Shown: positions 1 through 7,622, counted from the stretch's first letter. The stretch: 39,133 nt of DNA from an uncultured Bacteroides sp. (GCA_947074345.1 CAMTPH010000019.1:1-39133); one strand, 5' to 3'. Notes: generated by a model not told the origin, from the letters alone. A program made the numbers and translations.

Positions 1-26
1 AAAAAAAAGGAGTCACGCCTGACTCC
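1..26 (-). terminator. Intrinsic terminator at left edge
   Basis: A perfect 7-bp stem (9-15 with 20-26, GGAGTCA/TGACTCC) has a 4-nt loop. On the minus strand it is followed by eight T residues (positions 8 to 1). It lies about 40 nt downstream of an exact minus-strand promoter (70-100), so it ends a very short transcript or acts as an attenuator for a gene left of the window. Confidence 0.85.
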
Positions 27-65
27 AACCTTTGTTAACCTTAAATCTAATACTATGAAAAACAC
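1..65 (-). ncRNA. Candidate short RNA or attenuated leader
   Basis: On the minus strand a consensus Bacteroidetes promoter (TTTG at 97-100, 19-nt spacer, TATCTTTG at 70-77) should start transcription near position 65. The intrinsic terminator at 1-26 would end it, giving an RNA of about 60-65 nt. No ORF of meaningful size lies within it. Either it is a stand-alone small RNA, or it is a leader whose terminator controls a gene beyond the window edge; the window cannot decide. The start site is inferred from promoter geometry only. Confidence 0.5.
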
Positions 66-69
66 ATTG

Positions 70-100
70 CAAAGATACTGACTTTCAGGTAAAGTGCAAA
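70..100 (-). promoter_or_regulatory. Bacteroidetes-type promoter (left-edge unit)
   Basis: On the minus strand, TTTG (97-100), a 19-nt spacer and TATCTTTG (70-77) match the Bacteroidetes -33/-7 consensus (TTTG, about 19 nt, TAnnTTTG) exactly. It lies downstream of the uvrB stop codon and points out of the window. Confidence 0.75.
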
Positions 101-112
101 TGTTTAGCTTAT

Positions 113-145
113 AAAAAGATGTTGTATAACATGATTTAATACAAC
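113..145 (-). terminator. Probable uvrB terminator
   Basis: A 7-bp stem (121-127 with 139-145, GTTGTAT/ATACAAC) has an 11-nt loop. On the minus strand it is followed by ATC and five T residues (117 to 113). It starts about 30 nt after the uvrB stop codon. The stem is AT-rich, so it is probably weaker than the other terminators in the window. Confidence 0.55.
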
Positions 146-174
146 TTGTTGTTGAACTTGTTAAAATATCAAGT

Positions 175-2208
175 TTATCCCCATTTCTCTTTCATCAGAT
201 CTTCCATCTTAAGTAGCTCATCTCGATACTGTGCAGCTTCAATGAACTCAAGTTTCTTGGCTGCCTCTTGCATCTGTTTGCGTGTACGGTCAATACTCTT
301 CTTCATCTGATCTTTTGTCATATATTGCATGATAGGATCGGCAGCAACATTGGTCTGTGCAGGTTCAATATAGGCATGTTTGTTTTTAACAATGTCTAAA
401 TCTTGACTGTTGCCTGTACCAAATACAGCTAAGTTTCTTGCTTTTTTGATTTGTTGCGGAGTGATTCCATTTGCTTCATTATAGGCGAGCTGTTTCTCTC
501 GACGTCGATTTGTTTCATCGATAGTAAGACGCATACTTTCTGTTATCTTATCGGCATACATGATAACCTTGCCATTTACATTACGTGCAGCGCGACCCGC
601 TGTTTGTGTAAGTGATCTGTGCGAACGAAGGAAGCCTTCTTTGTCGGCATCTAGTATCGCCACTAAAGATACTTCGGGTAAGTCAAGACCTTCACGAAGT
701 AAGTTTACGCCAATTAAGACATCGTATACACCTTGGCGTAGATCGTCCATAATCTTTATACGCTCTAATGTGTCTACATCGCTATGGATATAATTACATC
801 GTACATTATTATTAAGAAGATATTCCGCTAGTTCTTCAGCCATTCGCTTTGTGAGTGTGGTAACCAATGTGCGTTCATCAAGTTCGATGCGTTGTTGAAT
901 CTCTTCCATCAAATCGTCAATTTGGTTGAGGCTTGGGCGAACTTCAATAATCGGGTCAAGCAATCCAGTAGGGCGGATAACTTGTTCGACAACGATACCT
1001 TCAGATTGTACCAACTCATAATCGGCAGGAGTTGCGCTAACGTATATAACCTCTTTTGCCATAGACTCAAACTCTTCGAACTTTAAAGGGCGATTGTCCA
1101 TGGCAGCGGGAAGTCTGAATCCATATTCAACAAGATTGGTTTTGCGAGCACGGTCACCTCCATACATAGCGCGTATTTGAGGAACACTTACGTGACTTTC
1201 ATCAATAACAATCAAGAAGTCATCCGGAAAGAAGTCTAACAAGCAATAAGGACGAGTACCTGGAGCGCGACCATCAAAATAACGAGAATAGTTCTCTATA
1301 CCCGAACAGTGTCCTAATTCACGAATCATCTCCATATCATATGTTACACGCTCATAAAGTCGTTTCGCCTCATATTCTTTTCCTATTGATTCAAAATAGG
1401 CAACTTGCTTTGTAAGGTCATCCTCTATCTGGTGAATCGCTCGTTTGGTAGCCTCTTTGGTAGTCATAAATAGATTGGCCGGATATATTTTAAAGTCCTG
1501 ATAGGTAGCAAGCGTATTACCGGCAATTGGATCAACTTCTTCGATGCCATCAATCTCATCTCCCCAGAATGTTACACGAAGAATCTTATCCGAATAAGCT
1601 AAATATATATCCACTGTATCGCCTTTCACTCTGAAATTACCACGATTCAAATCAAGGTCATTTCGAGAATAGAGACTGTCTACCAATCTACGAAGAAATA
1701 CATTACGGTCGAGCATTCTGCCACGTTGCACCTCTATCACATTCTCATAGAAGTCGGCTGGATTTCCCATACCATATATACATGACACAGAAGAGACCAC
1801 AATAACATCTTTTCGTCCAGAAAGTAGAGCAGAAGTAGCCGCTAATCTCAATTTATCTATCTCATCGTTGATAGCTAAGTCTTTTTCGATGTAAGTGTCT
1901 GAACTTGGCAGATAAGCTTCGGGCTGATAATAATCATAGTACGATACATAATACTCTACCGCATTGTTAGGGAAGAAACCTTTAAATTCGCTGTATAGCT
2001 GTGCGGCTAATGTTTTATTGTGGCTTAATATCAAAGTTGGTTTATTGATATTGGCTATGGTATTGGCTATTGTAAATGTCTTGCCCGATCCGGTTACACC
2101 CAAAAGAGTTTGCGCAGCAACTCCATCTTTGATACCTTCAGTCAGCTGTGCGATTGCTTCAGGCTGGTCTCCGGTTGGTTTGTAGGCAGACGTTAATTCA
2201 AAATTCAT
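175..2208 (-). CDS. uvrB: UvrABC system protein B
   Basis: This is the damage-verifying helicase subunit of nucleotide excision repair; it is loaded by UvrA and then recruits UvrC. At 677 residues it is full length for the family. Visible features are Walker A GVTGSGKT (37-44), the Tyr-rich beta-hairpin that clamps DNA (YYVSYYDYYQPEAYLP, about 88-103), a DESH helicase motif near 337, C-terminal helicase motifs including LREGLDLPEV and QTAGRAARN, and a C-terminal UVR domain that contacts UvrC. It is transcribed divergently from the CoA ligase across 418 bp. A weak -7 match (AATATTTG, minus strand, 2267-2274) is the only promoter candidate seen. Confidence 0.98.
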   Translation of the reverse strand: MNFELTSAYKPTGDQPEAIAQLTEGIKDGVAAQTLLGVTGSGKTFTIANTIANINKPTLILSHNKTLAAQLYSEFKGFFPNNAVEYYVSYYDYYQPEAYLPSSDTYIEKDLAINDEIDKLRLAATSALLSGRKDVIVVSSVSCIYGMGNPADFYENVIEVQRGRMLDRNVFLRRLVDSLYSRNDLDLNRGNFRVKGDTVDIYLAYSDKILRVTFWGDEIDGIEEVDPIAGNTLATYQDFKIYPANLFMTTKEATKRAIHQIEDDLTKQVAYFESIGKEYEAKRLYERVTYDMEMIRELGHCSGIENYSRYFDGRAPGTRPYCLLDFFPDDFLIVIDESHVSVPQIRAMYGGDRARKTNLVEYGFRLPAAMDNRPLKFEEFESMAKEVIYVSATPADYELVQSEGIVVEQVIRPTGLLDPIIEVRPSLNQIDDLMEEIQQRIELDERTLVTTLTKRMAEELAEYLLNNNVRCNYIHSDVDTLERIKIMDDLRQGVYDVLIGVNLLREGLDLPEVSLVAILDADKEGFLRSHRSLTQTAGRAARNVNGKVIMYADKITESMRLTIDETNRRREKQLAYNEANGITPQQIKKARNLAVFGTGNSQDLDIVKNKHAYIEPAQTNVAADPIMQYMTKDQMKKSIDRTRKQMQEAAKKLEFIEAAQYRDELLKMEDLMKEKWG

Positions 2209-2626
2209 ATGTTACTATCCTTATTATATATAGAAAGACAATATTCGGAAAAAAATGTTGTATGCACAAATATTTTTTAAATAATTAGTGAAGCGACTAA
2301 TTGTTGCAGATAAGAGCCGTGCAGTCATACATTTAATATTGTTTATGTATAGAGAACGCCTCGTCGACCTTTATTTTTATTGGCGCGAAGTGGCTGTCGG
2401 ATTGTTTATGCTAAAGTTAGCTTGTGGGTTTATGGATGACTCTTGTTTTCTTTTATGCTTTTACTATTTAGCTGATTTAAATTTCAATCTGAACTAAATC
2501 GACCTGCCACATTAACTTTTTATTATAGAAATACTATTTTCTTAAATAAATTATTTACTTTGCACATCTGTTATCCGACAGGATATACACAAAATACAAG
2601 AAACAAATTTTAATGCAACGAGAAAC
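2209..2626. other. 418-bp divergent intergenic region, no supported gene
   Basis: This region separates uvrB (minus) from the CoA ligase (plus). It contains a weak uvrB -7 candidate (2267-2274), a GCTAAAGTTAGC palindrome (2410-2421) and the ligase -7 box at 2555-2562. A 69-codon open frame (2288-2497, GTG start) encodes a Cys/Phe/Tyr-rich peptide without an RBS or family resemblance, and I do not accept it. The middle part (about 2285-2420) has more G+C than the other intergenic spacers, so a decayed gene or an unrecognised RNA cannot be excluded. Confidence 0.4.
2555..2562 (+). promoter_or_regulatory. -7 box of the CoA ligase operon
   Basis: TTACTTTG has one mismatch to TAnnTTTG and lies 64 nt before the ligase ATG. 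The sequence around it (ATTTACTTTGCAC) closely resembles that at the bamD promoter (TTAACTTTGCAC). No clear -33 element was seen. Confidence 0.5.
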
Positions 2627-3925
2627 ATGATTTGGAATGAACCTATAGAATGCATGGACCGCGAAACGCTTCGCAAACTCCAAAGCATACGTCTAAAGAA
2701 AATTGTAGAACACGTCTACCACAATACCCCTTTTTATAGAAAAAAAATGCAAGAACTTGGTATCACACCTGATGATATTGAGTCAATTGATGATATCGTG
2801 AAATTGCCATTCACAAATAAATATGATTTGCGCGATAACTATCCTTTTGGATTGTGTGCAGTCCCAATGAGCCAAATTGTGCGTATACATGCATCATCTG
2901 GTACTACCGGTAAACCAACTGTAGTAGGGTATACTCGCAAAGATCTTTCATCTTGGACAGAATGTGTTTCGAGAGCATTTACTGCTTATGGTGCCGATAG
3001 TAAAGATATGTTTCAAATATCTTATGGCTATGGGCTATTTACTGGTGGTTTGGGTGCGCATCAAGGAGCAGAGAATATTGGTGCTTCTGTAATTCCTATG
3101 TCGAGTGGTAATACTGAAAAGCAAATTACACTGATGCATGACTTCGGCTCTACGGTGTTGTGTTGTACTCCTTCATATGCTTTATATCTAGCCGACGCGA
3201 TTAAAGATTCTGGTTTGCCACGCGAAGACTTTAAATTGAAAGCCGGTGCGTTTGGTGCTGAGCCGTGGACTGAGAATATGCGAAAGGAAATTGAAGAAAA
3301 AATGGGGATTAAAGCATACGATATTTATGGATTGAGCGAAATTGCTGGTCCTGGAGTAGGGTATGAGTGTGAGTGTCAATGTGGAACTCACTTAAATGAA
3401 GACCATTATTTTCCTGAAATTATCAATCCTGAAACAGGGCAACCTGTCGAACCTGGTGAAATGGGTGAACTTGTATTTACGCATCTTACTAAAGAGGGAA
3501 TGCCATTGCTTCGTTATCGTACGAAAGACCTTACTACTTTGCATTACGAAACATGCAAATGCGGACGTACTCTTGTTCGAATGGAACGTATCTTAGGTCG
3601 TTGCGATGATATGCTTATCATTCGTGGCGTTAATGTATTCCCAACTCAAATAGAATCGGTAATTCTTGAGTTACCCGAATTTGAACCACATTACTTGTTG
3701 ATTGTAGATCGCAAAAACAATACTGACACCATGGAATTGCAAGTAGAAGTGCGAGAAGATTTCTATTCTGACGAAATCAATAAGATGATTGCATTGAAAA
3801 AGAAGCTAGCTTCTCGTTTGCAAAGTGTACTCGGGCTTGGAGTTGATGTTAAGTTGGTAGAACCCCGTACGATAGAAAGAAGTACAGGAAAAGCAAAACG
3901 TGTAATTGATAATAGAAAACTATAA
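2627..3925 (+). CDS. paaK: Phenylacetate-CoA ligase family protein
   Basis: This ANL-superfamily adenylate-forming enzyme activates an arylacetate to its CoA thioester via an acyl-AMP, using ATP and CoA. The P-loop motif SSGTTGKPTVV (90-100), the motif YGLSEIAGPG, the hinge YRTKDLTTL and the PaaK-type C-terminal domain with GRCDDMLIIRGVNVFPTQIE are all visible. The length of 432 residues is typical. Fifteen nt downstream lies a tandem-ACT protein that probably shares the transcript. In Bacteroidales this pair often accompanies indolepyruvate:ferredoxin oxidoreductase, so the enzyme may act on aromatic or branched 2-oxoacid products rather than in aerobic phenylacetate degradation. That oxidoreductase is not in this window, and the substrate is inferred from the family. 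Confidence 0.92.
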   Translation: MIWNEPIECMDRETLRKLQSIRLKKIVEHVYHNTPFYRKKMQELGITPDDIESIDDIVKLPFTNKYDLRDNYPFGLCAVPMSQIVRIHASSGTTGKPTVVGYTRKDLSSWTECVSRAFTAYGADSKDMFQISYGYGLFTGGLGAHQGAENIGASVIPMSSGNTEKQITLMHDFGSTVLCCTPSYALYLADAIKDSGLPREDFKLKAGAFGAEPWTENMRKEIEEKMGIKAYDIYGLSEIAGPGVGYECECQCGTHLNEDHYFPEIINPETGQPVEPGEMGELVFTHLTKEGMPLLRYRTKDLTTLHYETCKCGRTLVRMERILGRCDDMLIIRGVNVFPTQIESVILELPEFEPHYLLIVDRKNNTDTMELQVEVREDFYSDEINKMIALKKKLASRLQSVLGLGVDVKLVEPRTIERSTGKAKRVIDNRKL

Positions 3926-3940
3926 AATAGATAACAGATT

Positions 3941-4366
3941 ATGGTAGCAAAACAACTTTCAATTTTTCTTGAAAATAAGTCGGGCCGTCTAACTGAAGTA
4001 ACTGAGGTGCTGGCACAAGAGGGTGTGAACTTATCAGCTTTGTGCATAGCTGAAAATGCCGATTTCGGAATTCTTCGTGGCATTGTATCTGAACCAGATA
4101 AGGCTTATCAAGCATTAAAAGCAAATCATTTTGCTGTTAACATCACTGATGTAGTAGGTATAAACTGCCCTAATGTACCAGGTGCATTAGCCAAAGTTTT
4201 ACGTTATCTTTCTAATGAAGGTGTATTTATTGAATATATGTATTCGTTTGCCAATGGCGATACTGCAAATGTTATTATCCGTCCAAATGATATGGATAAT
4301 TGTATTCGTGTGTTGAAAGAAAAACAAGTAGAACTGCTTGCTGCAAGCGATTTATATAAACTCTAA
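3941..4366 (+). CDS. Tandem ACT-domain protein
   Basis: This 141-residue protein consists of two ACT-type beta-alpha-beta units, about residues 1-68 and 70-138. The first starts KQLSIFLENKSGRLTEVTEVLAQEGVNLSAL; the second is built around INCPNVPGALAKVLRYLSNEGVFIEYMY. ACT domains usually bind amino acids as allosteric ligands. No catalytic domain is attached, so a regulatory or ligand-sensing role for the adjacent CoA ligase is likely; that is inference from the 15-nt spacing and family context. Start ATG 3941 follows the ligase stop closely, and there is no promoter between them. Confidence 0.9.
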   Translation: MVAKQLSIFLENKSGRLTEVTEVLAQEGVNLSALCIAENADFGILRGIVSEPDKAYQALKANHFAVNITDVVGINCPNVPGALAKVLRYLSNEGVFIEYMYSFANGDTANVIIRPNDMDNCIRVLKEKQVELLAASDLYKL

Positions 4367-4395
4367 GACTACTTTTATTAACCGTATATATTATT

Positions 4396-4460
4396 GACAC
4401 GAACTTTATAAATTGCATCTGTTTTATAGTTAAAATGATGCGATTTATGAATTTCGTGTC
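4396..4460. repeat. Long imperfect inverted repeat (65-nt stem-loop)
   Basis: Two 24-nt arms (4396-4419 and 4437-4460) are reverse complements at 21 of 24 positions, and two of the three mismatches would form G-U wobbles in plus-strand RNA. The loop is 17 nt. Each outer end is GACACGAA/TTCGTGTC. Neither strand has a T-tract after the stem, so it is not a normal intrinsic terminator. It lies between the tandem-ACT stop and the bamD promoter. It could be an RNA-processing element, a small RNA or a remnant of a miniature element. Confidence 0.8.
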
Positions 4461-4541
4461 TTAATGTGAAATGCAATCTGAATAATCTGATGAAAGCCCC
4501 GATAGATAAAGTTTCTTTTTATATTAAAAAAACATTATTAA

Positions 4542-4572
4542 TTGGTTTTTTTCAACTGAATATTTAACTTTG
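4542..4572 (+). promoter_or_regulatory. bamD operon promoter
   Basis: TTG (4542-4544), a 20-nt spacer and TAACTTTG (4565-4572) match the Bacteroidetes promoter consensus. The box overlaps an in-frame TTG at 4570 and so argues for the ATG at 4591 as the true bamD start. Confidence 0.75.
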
Positions 4573-4590
4573 CACATTATTTTAAATAGC

Positions 4591-5394
4591 ATGAAGAAGA
4601 ATATCATCATTACGCTACTTTTGGCAGCTACACTCTCCTCGTGTGGAGAATATAATAAACTGCTTAAAAGTACAGATTACGAATACAAATACGAAGCTGC
4701 GAAAAACTACTTTGCTAAAGGCAAATACGGACGTTCGGCTACTCTCTTAAACGAGTTAATCACCATCCTAAAGGGTACTGATAAAGCAGAAGAGTCTCTC
4801 TACATGCTAGCTATGAGCTATTATAATCAGAAAGATTATTCTACTGCTGCACAAACGTTTGTAACTTATTGCAATACATATCCACGTGGTGTGTTTGCTG
4901 AATTGGCTAGTTTTCATGCTGGTAAAGCTTTGTTTCTTGATACACCAGAAGCTCGTTTAGATCAATCGGGTACCTATGCAGCAATACAACAATTGCAAAA
5001 GTTTATGGAATATCATCCTGGTAGTGATAAGAAACTTGAAGCACAACAAATGATATTCGATCTTCAAGATAAATTAGTATATAAAGATTACCTATCTGCT
5101 AAATTATATTATAATTTGGGTAACTATATGGGTAATAACTATGAATCATCTGTTATTACTGCACAAAATGCTTTGAAAGAATATCCTTATACTCATTTAC
5201 GCGAAGATTTATCAATTTTGATTATTCGTGCTAAATATGGAATGGCTCAAAATAGTATTGAGGAAAAGAAGCAAGAGCGTTTTCGTGACACTATAGACGA
5301 ATATTATGCATTTAAAAATGAGTTTCCTGATAGCAAATACTTAAAGGAAGCAACTAACATTTTTAATGCATCAACTAAAGAAATTAAAGATTAA
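4591..5394 (+). CDS. bamD: Outer-membrane assembly lipoprotein BamD
   Basis: BamD is the essential lipoprotein of the Bam machine that folds and inserts outer-membrane beta-barrels; it contacts BamA from the periplasmic face. From ATG 4591 the product is 267 residues. It has a lipoprotein signal with lipobox LSSC (Cys 18), then helical TPR-like repeats (YNKLLKSTDYEYKYEAAKNYFAKGKY, AEESLYMLAMSYYNQKDYSTAAQTF and others) typical of the BamD/YfiO family. An in-frame TTG seven codons upstream lies within the -7 box and is rejected. The omega-subunit gene follows after 11 nt, a common Bacteroidales arrangement. Confidence 0.93.
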   Translation: MKKNIIITLLLAATLSSCGEYNKLLKSTDYEYKYEAAKNYFAKGKYGRSATLLNELITILKGTDKAEESLYMLAMSYYNQKDYSTAAQTFVTYCNTYPRGVFAELASFHAGKALFLDTPEARLDQSGTYAAIQQLQKFMEYHPGSDKKLEAQQMIFDLQDKLVYKDYLSAKLYYNLGNYMGNNYESSVITAQNALKEYPYTHLREDLSILIIRAKYGMAQNSIEEKKQERFRDTIDEYYAFKNEFPDSKYLKEATNIFNASTKEIKD

Positions 5395-5405
5395 ATAATA
5401 TAAGT

Positions 5406-5741
5406 ATGGATTACAAAAAAACGAATGCTCCTTCTAATACGGTAACTCGTGATATGATGGAACTATGTGCCGATAGCGGTAATATTTACGAAACTGTATC
5501 AATCATCTCTAAACGCTCTAATCAAATTAGTGTTGAAATAAAAAACGATCTTTCTAAGAAATTGGCAGAATTTGCTTCTTATAATGATAACTTAGAAGAA
5601 GTTTTCGAAAATAGAGAACAAATTGAAATCTCTCGTTATTATGAAAAGTTGCCTAAACCAACTTTGATTGCTACACAAGAGTACATTGAAGGAAAAGTAT
5701 ATTATAGAAATCCTGCTAAAGAAAAAGAGAGATTGCAATAA
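5406..5741 (+). CDS. rpoZ: RNA polymerase omega-like (Rpb6 family) subunit
   Basis: This small 111-residue protein resembles the Bacteroidetes form of the omega/Rpb6 family. That family binds the beta-prime subunit and helps RNA polymerase assemble. The segment NIYETVSIISKRSNQISVEIK (about 27-47) is the conserved helical core (omega has a similar Arg-rich ARRARQL-like region), followed by a C-terminal tail ending in PTLIATQEYIEGKVYYRNP. It lies 11 nt after bamD with no promoter between, and a terminator follows at 5778-5827. The call rests on sequence character and on the conserved bamD-rpoZ-DUF4293 order. Confidence 0.85.
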   Translation: MDYKKTNAPSNTVTRDMMELCADSGNIYETVSIISKRSNQISVEIKNDLSKKLAEFASYNDNLEEVFENREQIEISRYYEKLPKPTLIATQEYIEGKVYYRNPAKEKERLQ

Positions 5742-5777
5742 TACCTTCTTTTTAGGATAATCATATAAGAATATTAT

Positions 5778-5827
5778 AATAGTCAAGTAGTAGGTAGCTA
5801 ACTCTTATTGCTTGACTATTTTTCTTT
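5778..5827 (+). terminator. Terminator after rpoZ
   Basis: A perfect 10-bp stem (5778-5787 with 5811-5820, AATAGTCAAG/CTTGACTATT) has a 23-nt loop and is followed by a T-rich tract. It closes the bamD-rpoZ transcript, so DUF4293 probably has its own start or depends on read-through. Confidence 0.75.
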
Positions 5828-5865
5828 TGACACATTATATTTATTAACTAAGAACTTATACAGCT

Positions 5866-6312
5866 ATGATACAAAGAATTCAAACTATCTATCTATTATT
5901 AATAACCGGCGTACTGATTGCTGCACTTTTTTTACCACTGGGTACAGCTGTCGAGTTAGATGGCTCGGCTCATTTGTTTAAGCCGCTTGGTTTGACATTA
6001 GGCAATGAATACCAATCAACATGGGGGTTATTTTGCATTTTATTGTTGGCCACAATTGTCGATTTTGCAACAATCTTTTTATTCAAAAACCGCATGCTGC
6101 AAATTAGAATGTGTATTTTCTCGTCTTGTTTGTTAGTTGGTTTTTACTTAGCCTTCATCGCATTTTATTTTATATTGAAAGGTGACATGCATATGTTTCG
6201 TATAAATTGGGCTCTTTGCTTACCTTTTGTAGCAGTCATATTAAACTATTTAGCTATTCGTGCTATTGGTGCTGACGAAGCTAAAGTTCAATCGTTGAAT
6301 CGTTTGCGATAG
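5866..6312 (+). CDS. DUF4293 four-helix membrane protein
   Basis: This 148-residue inner-membrane protein has four predicted transmembrane segments (about 6-26, 52-74, 82-104 and 114-134) and a short, basic cytoplasmic C-terminus. The opening MIQRIQTIYLLL and overall layout match DUF4293, a Bacteroidetes family of unknown function that usually follows the omega-subunit gene. A terminator separates it from rpoZ, and a strong terminator follows at 6332-6378. No catalytic motif is visible. Confidence 0.82.
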   Translation: MIQRIQTIYLLLITGVLIAALFLPLGTAVELDGSAHLFKPLGLTLGNEYQSTWGLFCILLLATIVDFATIFLFKNRMLQIRMCIFSSCLLVGFYLAFIAFYFILKGDMHMFRINWALCLPFVAVILNYLAIRAIGADEAKVQSLNRLR

Positions 6313-6331
6313 TATCTTATAATATAATTAT

Positions 6332-6378
6332 AAAAAATACCTATCAGAATTAAATATTCTGGTAGGTATTTTTTTATT
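6332..6378 (+). terminator. Terminator after DUF4293
   Basis: Arms of 19 nt (6332-6350 with 6356-6374) pair throughout with one G-U wobble and a 5-nt loop. The stem runs from an A-run into a T-run, so it may work on both strands, but only the plus-strand gene needs it. Confidence 0.92.
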
Positions 6379-6474
6379 CTTACTTTTCTGGTGTAAGTAT
6401 TAGCTAATCAATGATATATGTGTTTTGTTTCATGTATATATAAAATTTATTTTATAAAAATATACTCTTAAATA

Positions 6475-6504
6475 TTGCATATTAAAATAATAGGTCTATA
6501 TTTG
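6475..6504 (+). promoter_or_regulatory. perR promoter
   Basis: TTG (6475-6477), a 19-nt spacer and TATATTTG (6497-6504) match the Bacteroidetes consensus exactly. The expected start is near 6510, which leaves a leader of about 45 nt that contains the palindromic operator at 6519-6533. Confidence 0.8.
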
Positions 6505-6518
6505 CAATGTGTTTACAA

Positions 6519-6533
6519 TTGTAATGATTACAA
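6519..6533 (+). promoter_or_regulatory. PerR/Fur-type 7-1-7 operator
   Basis: TTGTAATGATTACAA is a perfect 7-1-7 inverted repeat. The Bacillus PerR box is TTATAATnATTATAA, and 12 of the 14 arm positions agree. It overlaps a second palindrome, TTACAATTGTAA (6513-6524). It lies just after the expected transcription start of perR, where bound repressor would block initiation. Autoregulation by PerR is inferred from position and form. Confidence 0.75.
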
Positions 6534-6553
6534 AGTTGAAATAAATAAAGAGA

Positions 6554-6973
6554 ATGAAAGCTTACGATATTTTATTATCTCATCAGGTAAAACCTTCTTT
6601 ACAGCGAATAGCTATAATGGAGTATTTGTTGGAACACCGAACTCATCCTTCAGCTGAAGAAGTTTACTTAGCTTTGTCTGAAACGATGCCTACACTCTCG
6701 AAGACAACTGTTTATAATACATTAAGACTTTTTGCAGATCATGGTGCGGCTTTGATGCTAACGATTGATGATCGTAATGTGAATTTTGATGCGGATACAT
6801 CACAACATGCACATTTTCTTTGTAAAAAGTGTAATAAGATTTATGATTTTCATACTCAAATCGGTTTAAACAAGATGAAAGAATTGCGTATGGAAGGTCA
6901 TCAAGTAGAAGAAGCACATACTTATTATAAAGGTATTTGCAAAGATTGCCTAGAAATAGAAAAGACTAATTAA
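6554..6973 (+). CDS. perR: Peroxide-responsive Fur-family repressor PerR
   Basis: This 139-residue Fur-family metalloregulator has a winged helix (about 1-75; recognition helix in LSKTTVYNTLRLF) and a dimerisation/metal domain. All B. subtilis PerR ligands appear at a constant offset of 6: H31, D79, H85, H87 and D98 correspond to H37, D85, H91, H93 and D104. The structural Zn site is C90-x2-C93 and C129-x2-C132. An Asp at the last regulatory position marks PerR rather than Fur, which has Glu there. In PerR, iron-catalysed oxidation of His37 and His91 releases DNA. Reverse rubrerythrin, a peroxide-reducing enzyme, follows after 35 nt with no promoter between. A 7-1-7 operator lies in its own leader. 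Confidence 0.93.
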   Translation: MKAYDILLSHQVKPSLQRIAIMEYLLEHRTHPSAEEVYLALSETMPTLSKTTVYNTLRLFADHGAALMLTIDDRNVNFDADTSQHAHFLCKKCNKIYDFHTQIGLNKMKELRMEGHQVEEAHTYYKGICKDCLEIEKTN

Positions 6974-7008
6974 AATAAAATAATAACAAATTAAATTCTG
7001 AAGACAAA

Positions 7009-7566
7009 ATGAAAAAATTTAGATGTACTGTATGTGGTCATATCCACGAAGGTAATTCAGCTCCTGAGAAATGTCAATTGTGTAATGCACCAGCAACAAA
7101 ATTTGTTGAAGTTACTGAAGAACCAGGTGGCGCACTTTCTTTTTGCGACGAACACGTAATTGGCGTTGCTAAAGGTTGTGATGAAGAAATGATCAAAGAC
7201 TTAAACAACCACTTCTTGGGTGAATGTACAGAAGTTGGTATGTATCTTGCAATGAGCCGTCAAGCTGATCGTGAAGGTTACCCTGAAGTAGCAGAAGCTT
7301 TCAAACGTTATGCTTGGGAAGAAGCAGAACACGCTTCAAAATTTGCAGAACTACTTGGTGACTGTGTTTGGGATACTAAAACAAATCTTGAAAAGAGAAT
7401 GAACGCTGAAGCTGGTGCATGCGAAGACAAAAAACGTATCGCAACACGTGCTAAAGCTCTTAACCTTGATGCTATTCACGATACTGTTCACGAAATGTGT
7501 AAAGATGAAGCTCGTCACGGTAAAGGTTTCGAAGGTTTATTCAACCGTTACTTTGGTGATAAATAA
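7009..7566 (+). CDS. rbr: Reverse rubrerythrin
   Basis: This cytoplasmic non-haem di-iron enzyme reduces hydrogen peroxide to water with electrons from NAD(P)H via redox partners. The rubredoxin-like FeS4 domain is N-terminal (C6-x2-C9 and C22-x2-C25), and the ferritin-like four-helix domain follows (E72, E104/E107-H108 in WEEAEH, E139, and E167-x2-H170 in KDEARH). This order is the reverse of classical rubrerythrin. It has 185 residues, normal for the family. It is the second gene of the perR operon and ends at a strong terminator (7588-7622). Its codon use (many CGT, GGT, GAA) suggests high expression. Confidence 0.95.
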   Translation: MKKFRCTVCGHIHEGNSAPEKCQLCNAPATKFVEVTEEPGGALSFCDEHVIGVAKGCDEEMIKDLNNHFLGECTEVGMYLAMSRQADREGYPEVAEAFKRYAWEEAEHASKFAELLGDCVWDTKTNLEKRMNAEAGACEDKKRIATRAKALNLDAIHDTVHEMCKDEARHGKGFEGLFNRYFGDK

Positions 7567-7587
7567 TAACTGATTTATCAGTATATG

Positions 7588-7622
7588 ATAGCCGATTGCT
7601 TTTAGTAATCGGCTATTTTTTA
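7588..7622 (+). terminator. Terminator of perR-rubrerythrin operon
   Basis: A perfect 10-bp stem ATAGCCGATT/AATCGGCTAT (7588-7597 with 7607-7616) has a 9-nt loop and is followed by a T-run. Confidence 0.92.

Noticed and set aside
2288..2497. 69-codon open frame between uvrB and the CoA ligase
   Set aside because: GTG start, no ribosome site, Cys/Phe/Tyr-rich peptide with no family likeness; probably a chance frame.
6317..6333. TTATAAT-ATA-ATTATAA, similar to a PerR box
   Set aside because: Spacing is 7-3-7 rather than 7-1-7 and it lies after DUF4293, directly before a terminator; AT-rich chance palindrome is more likely.
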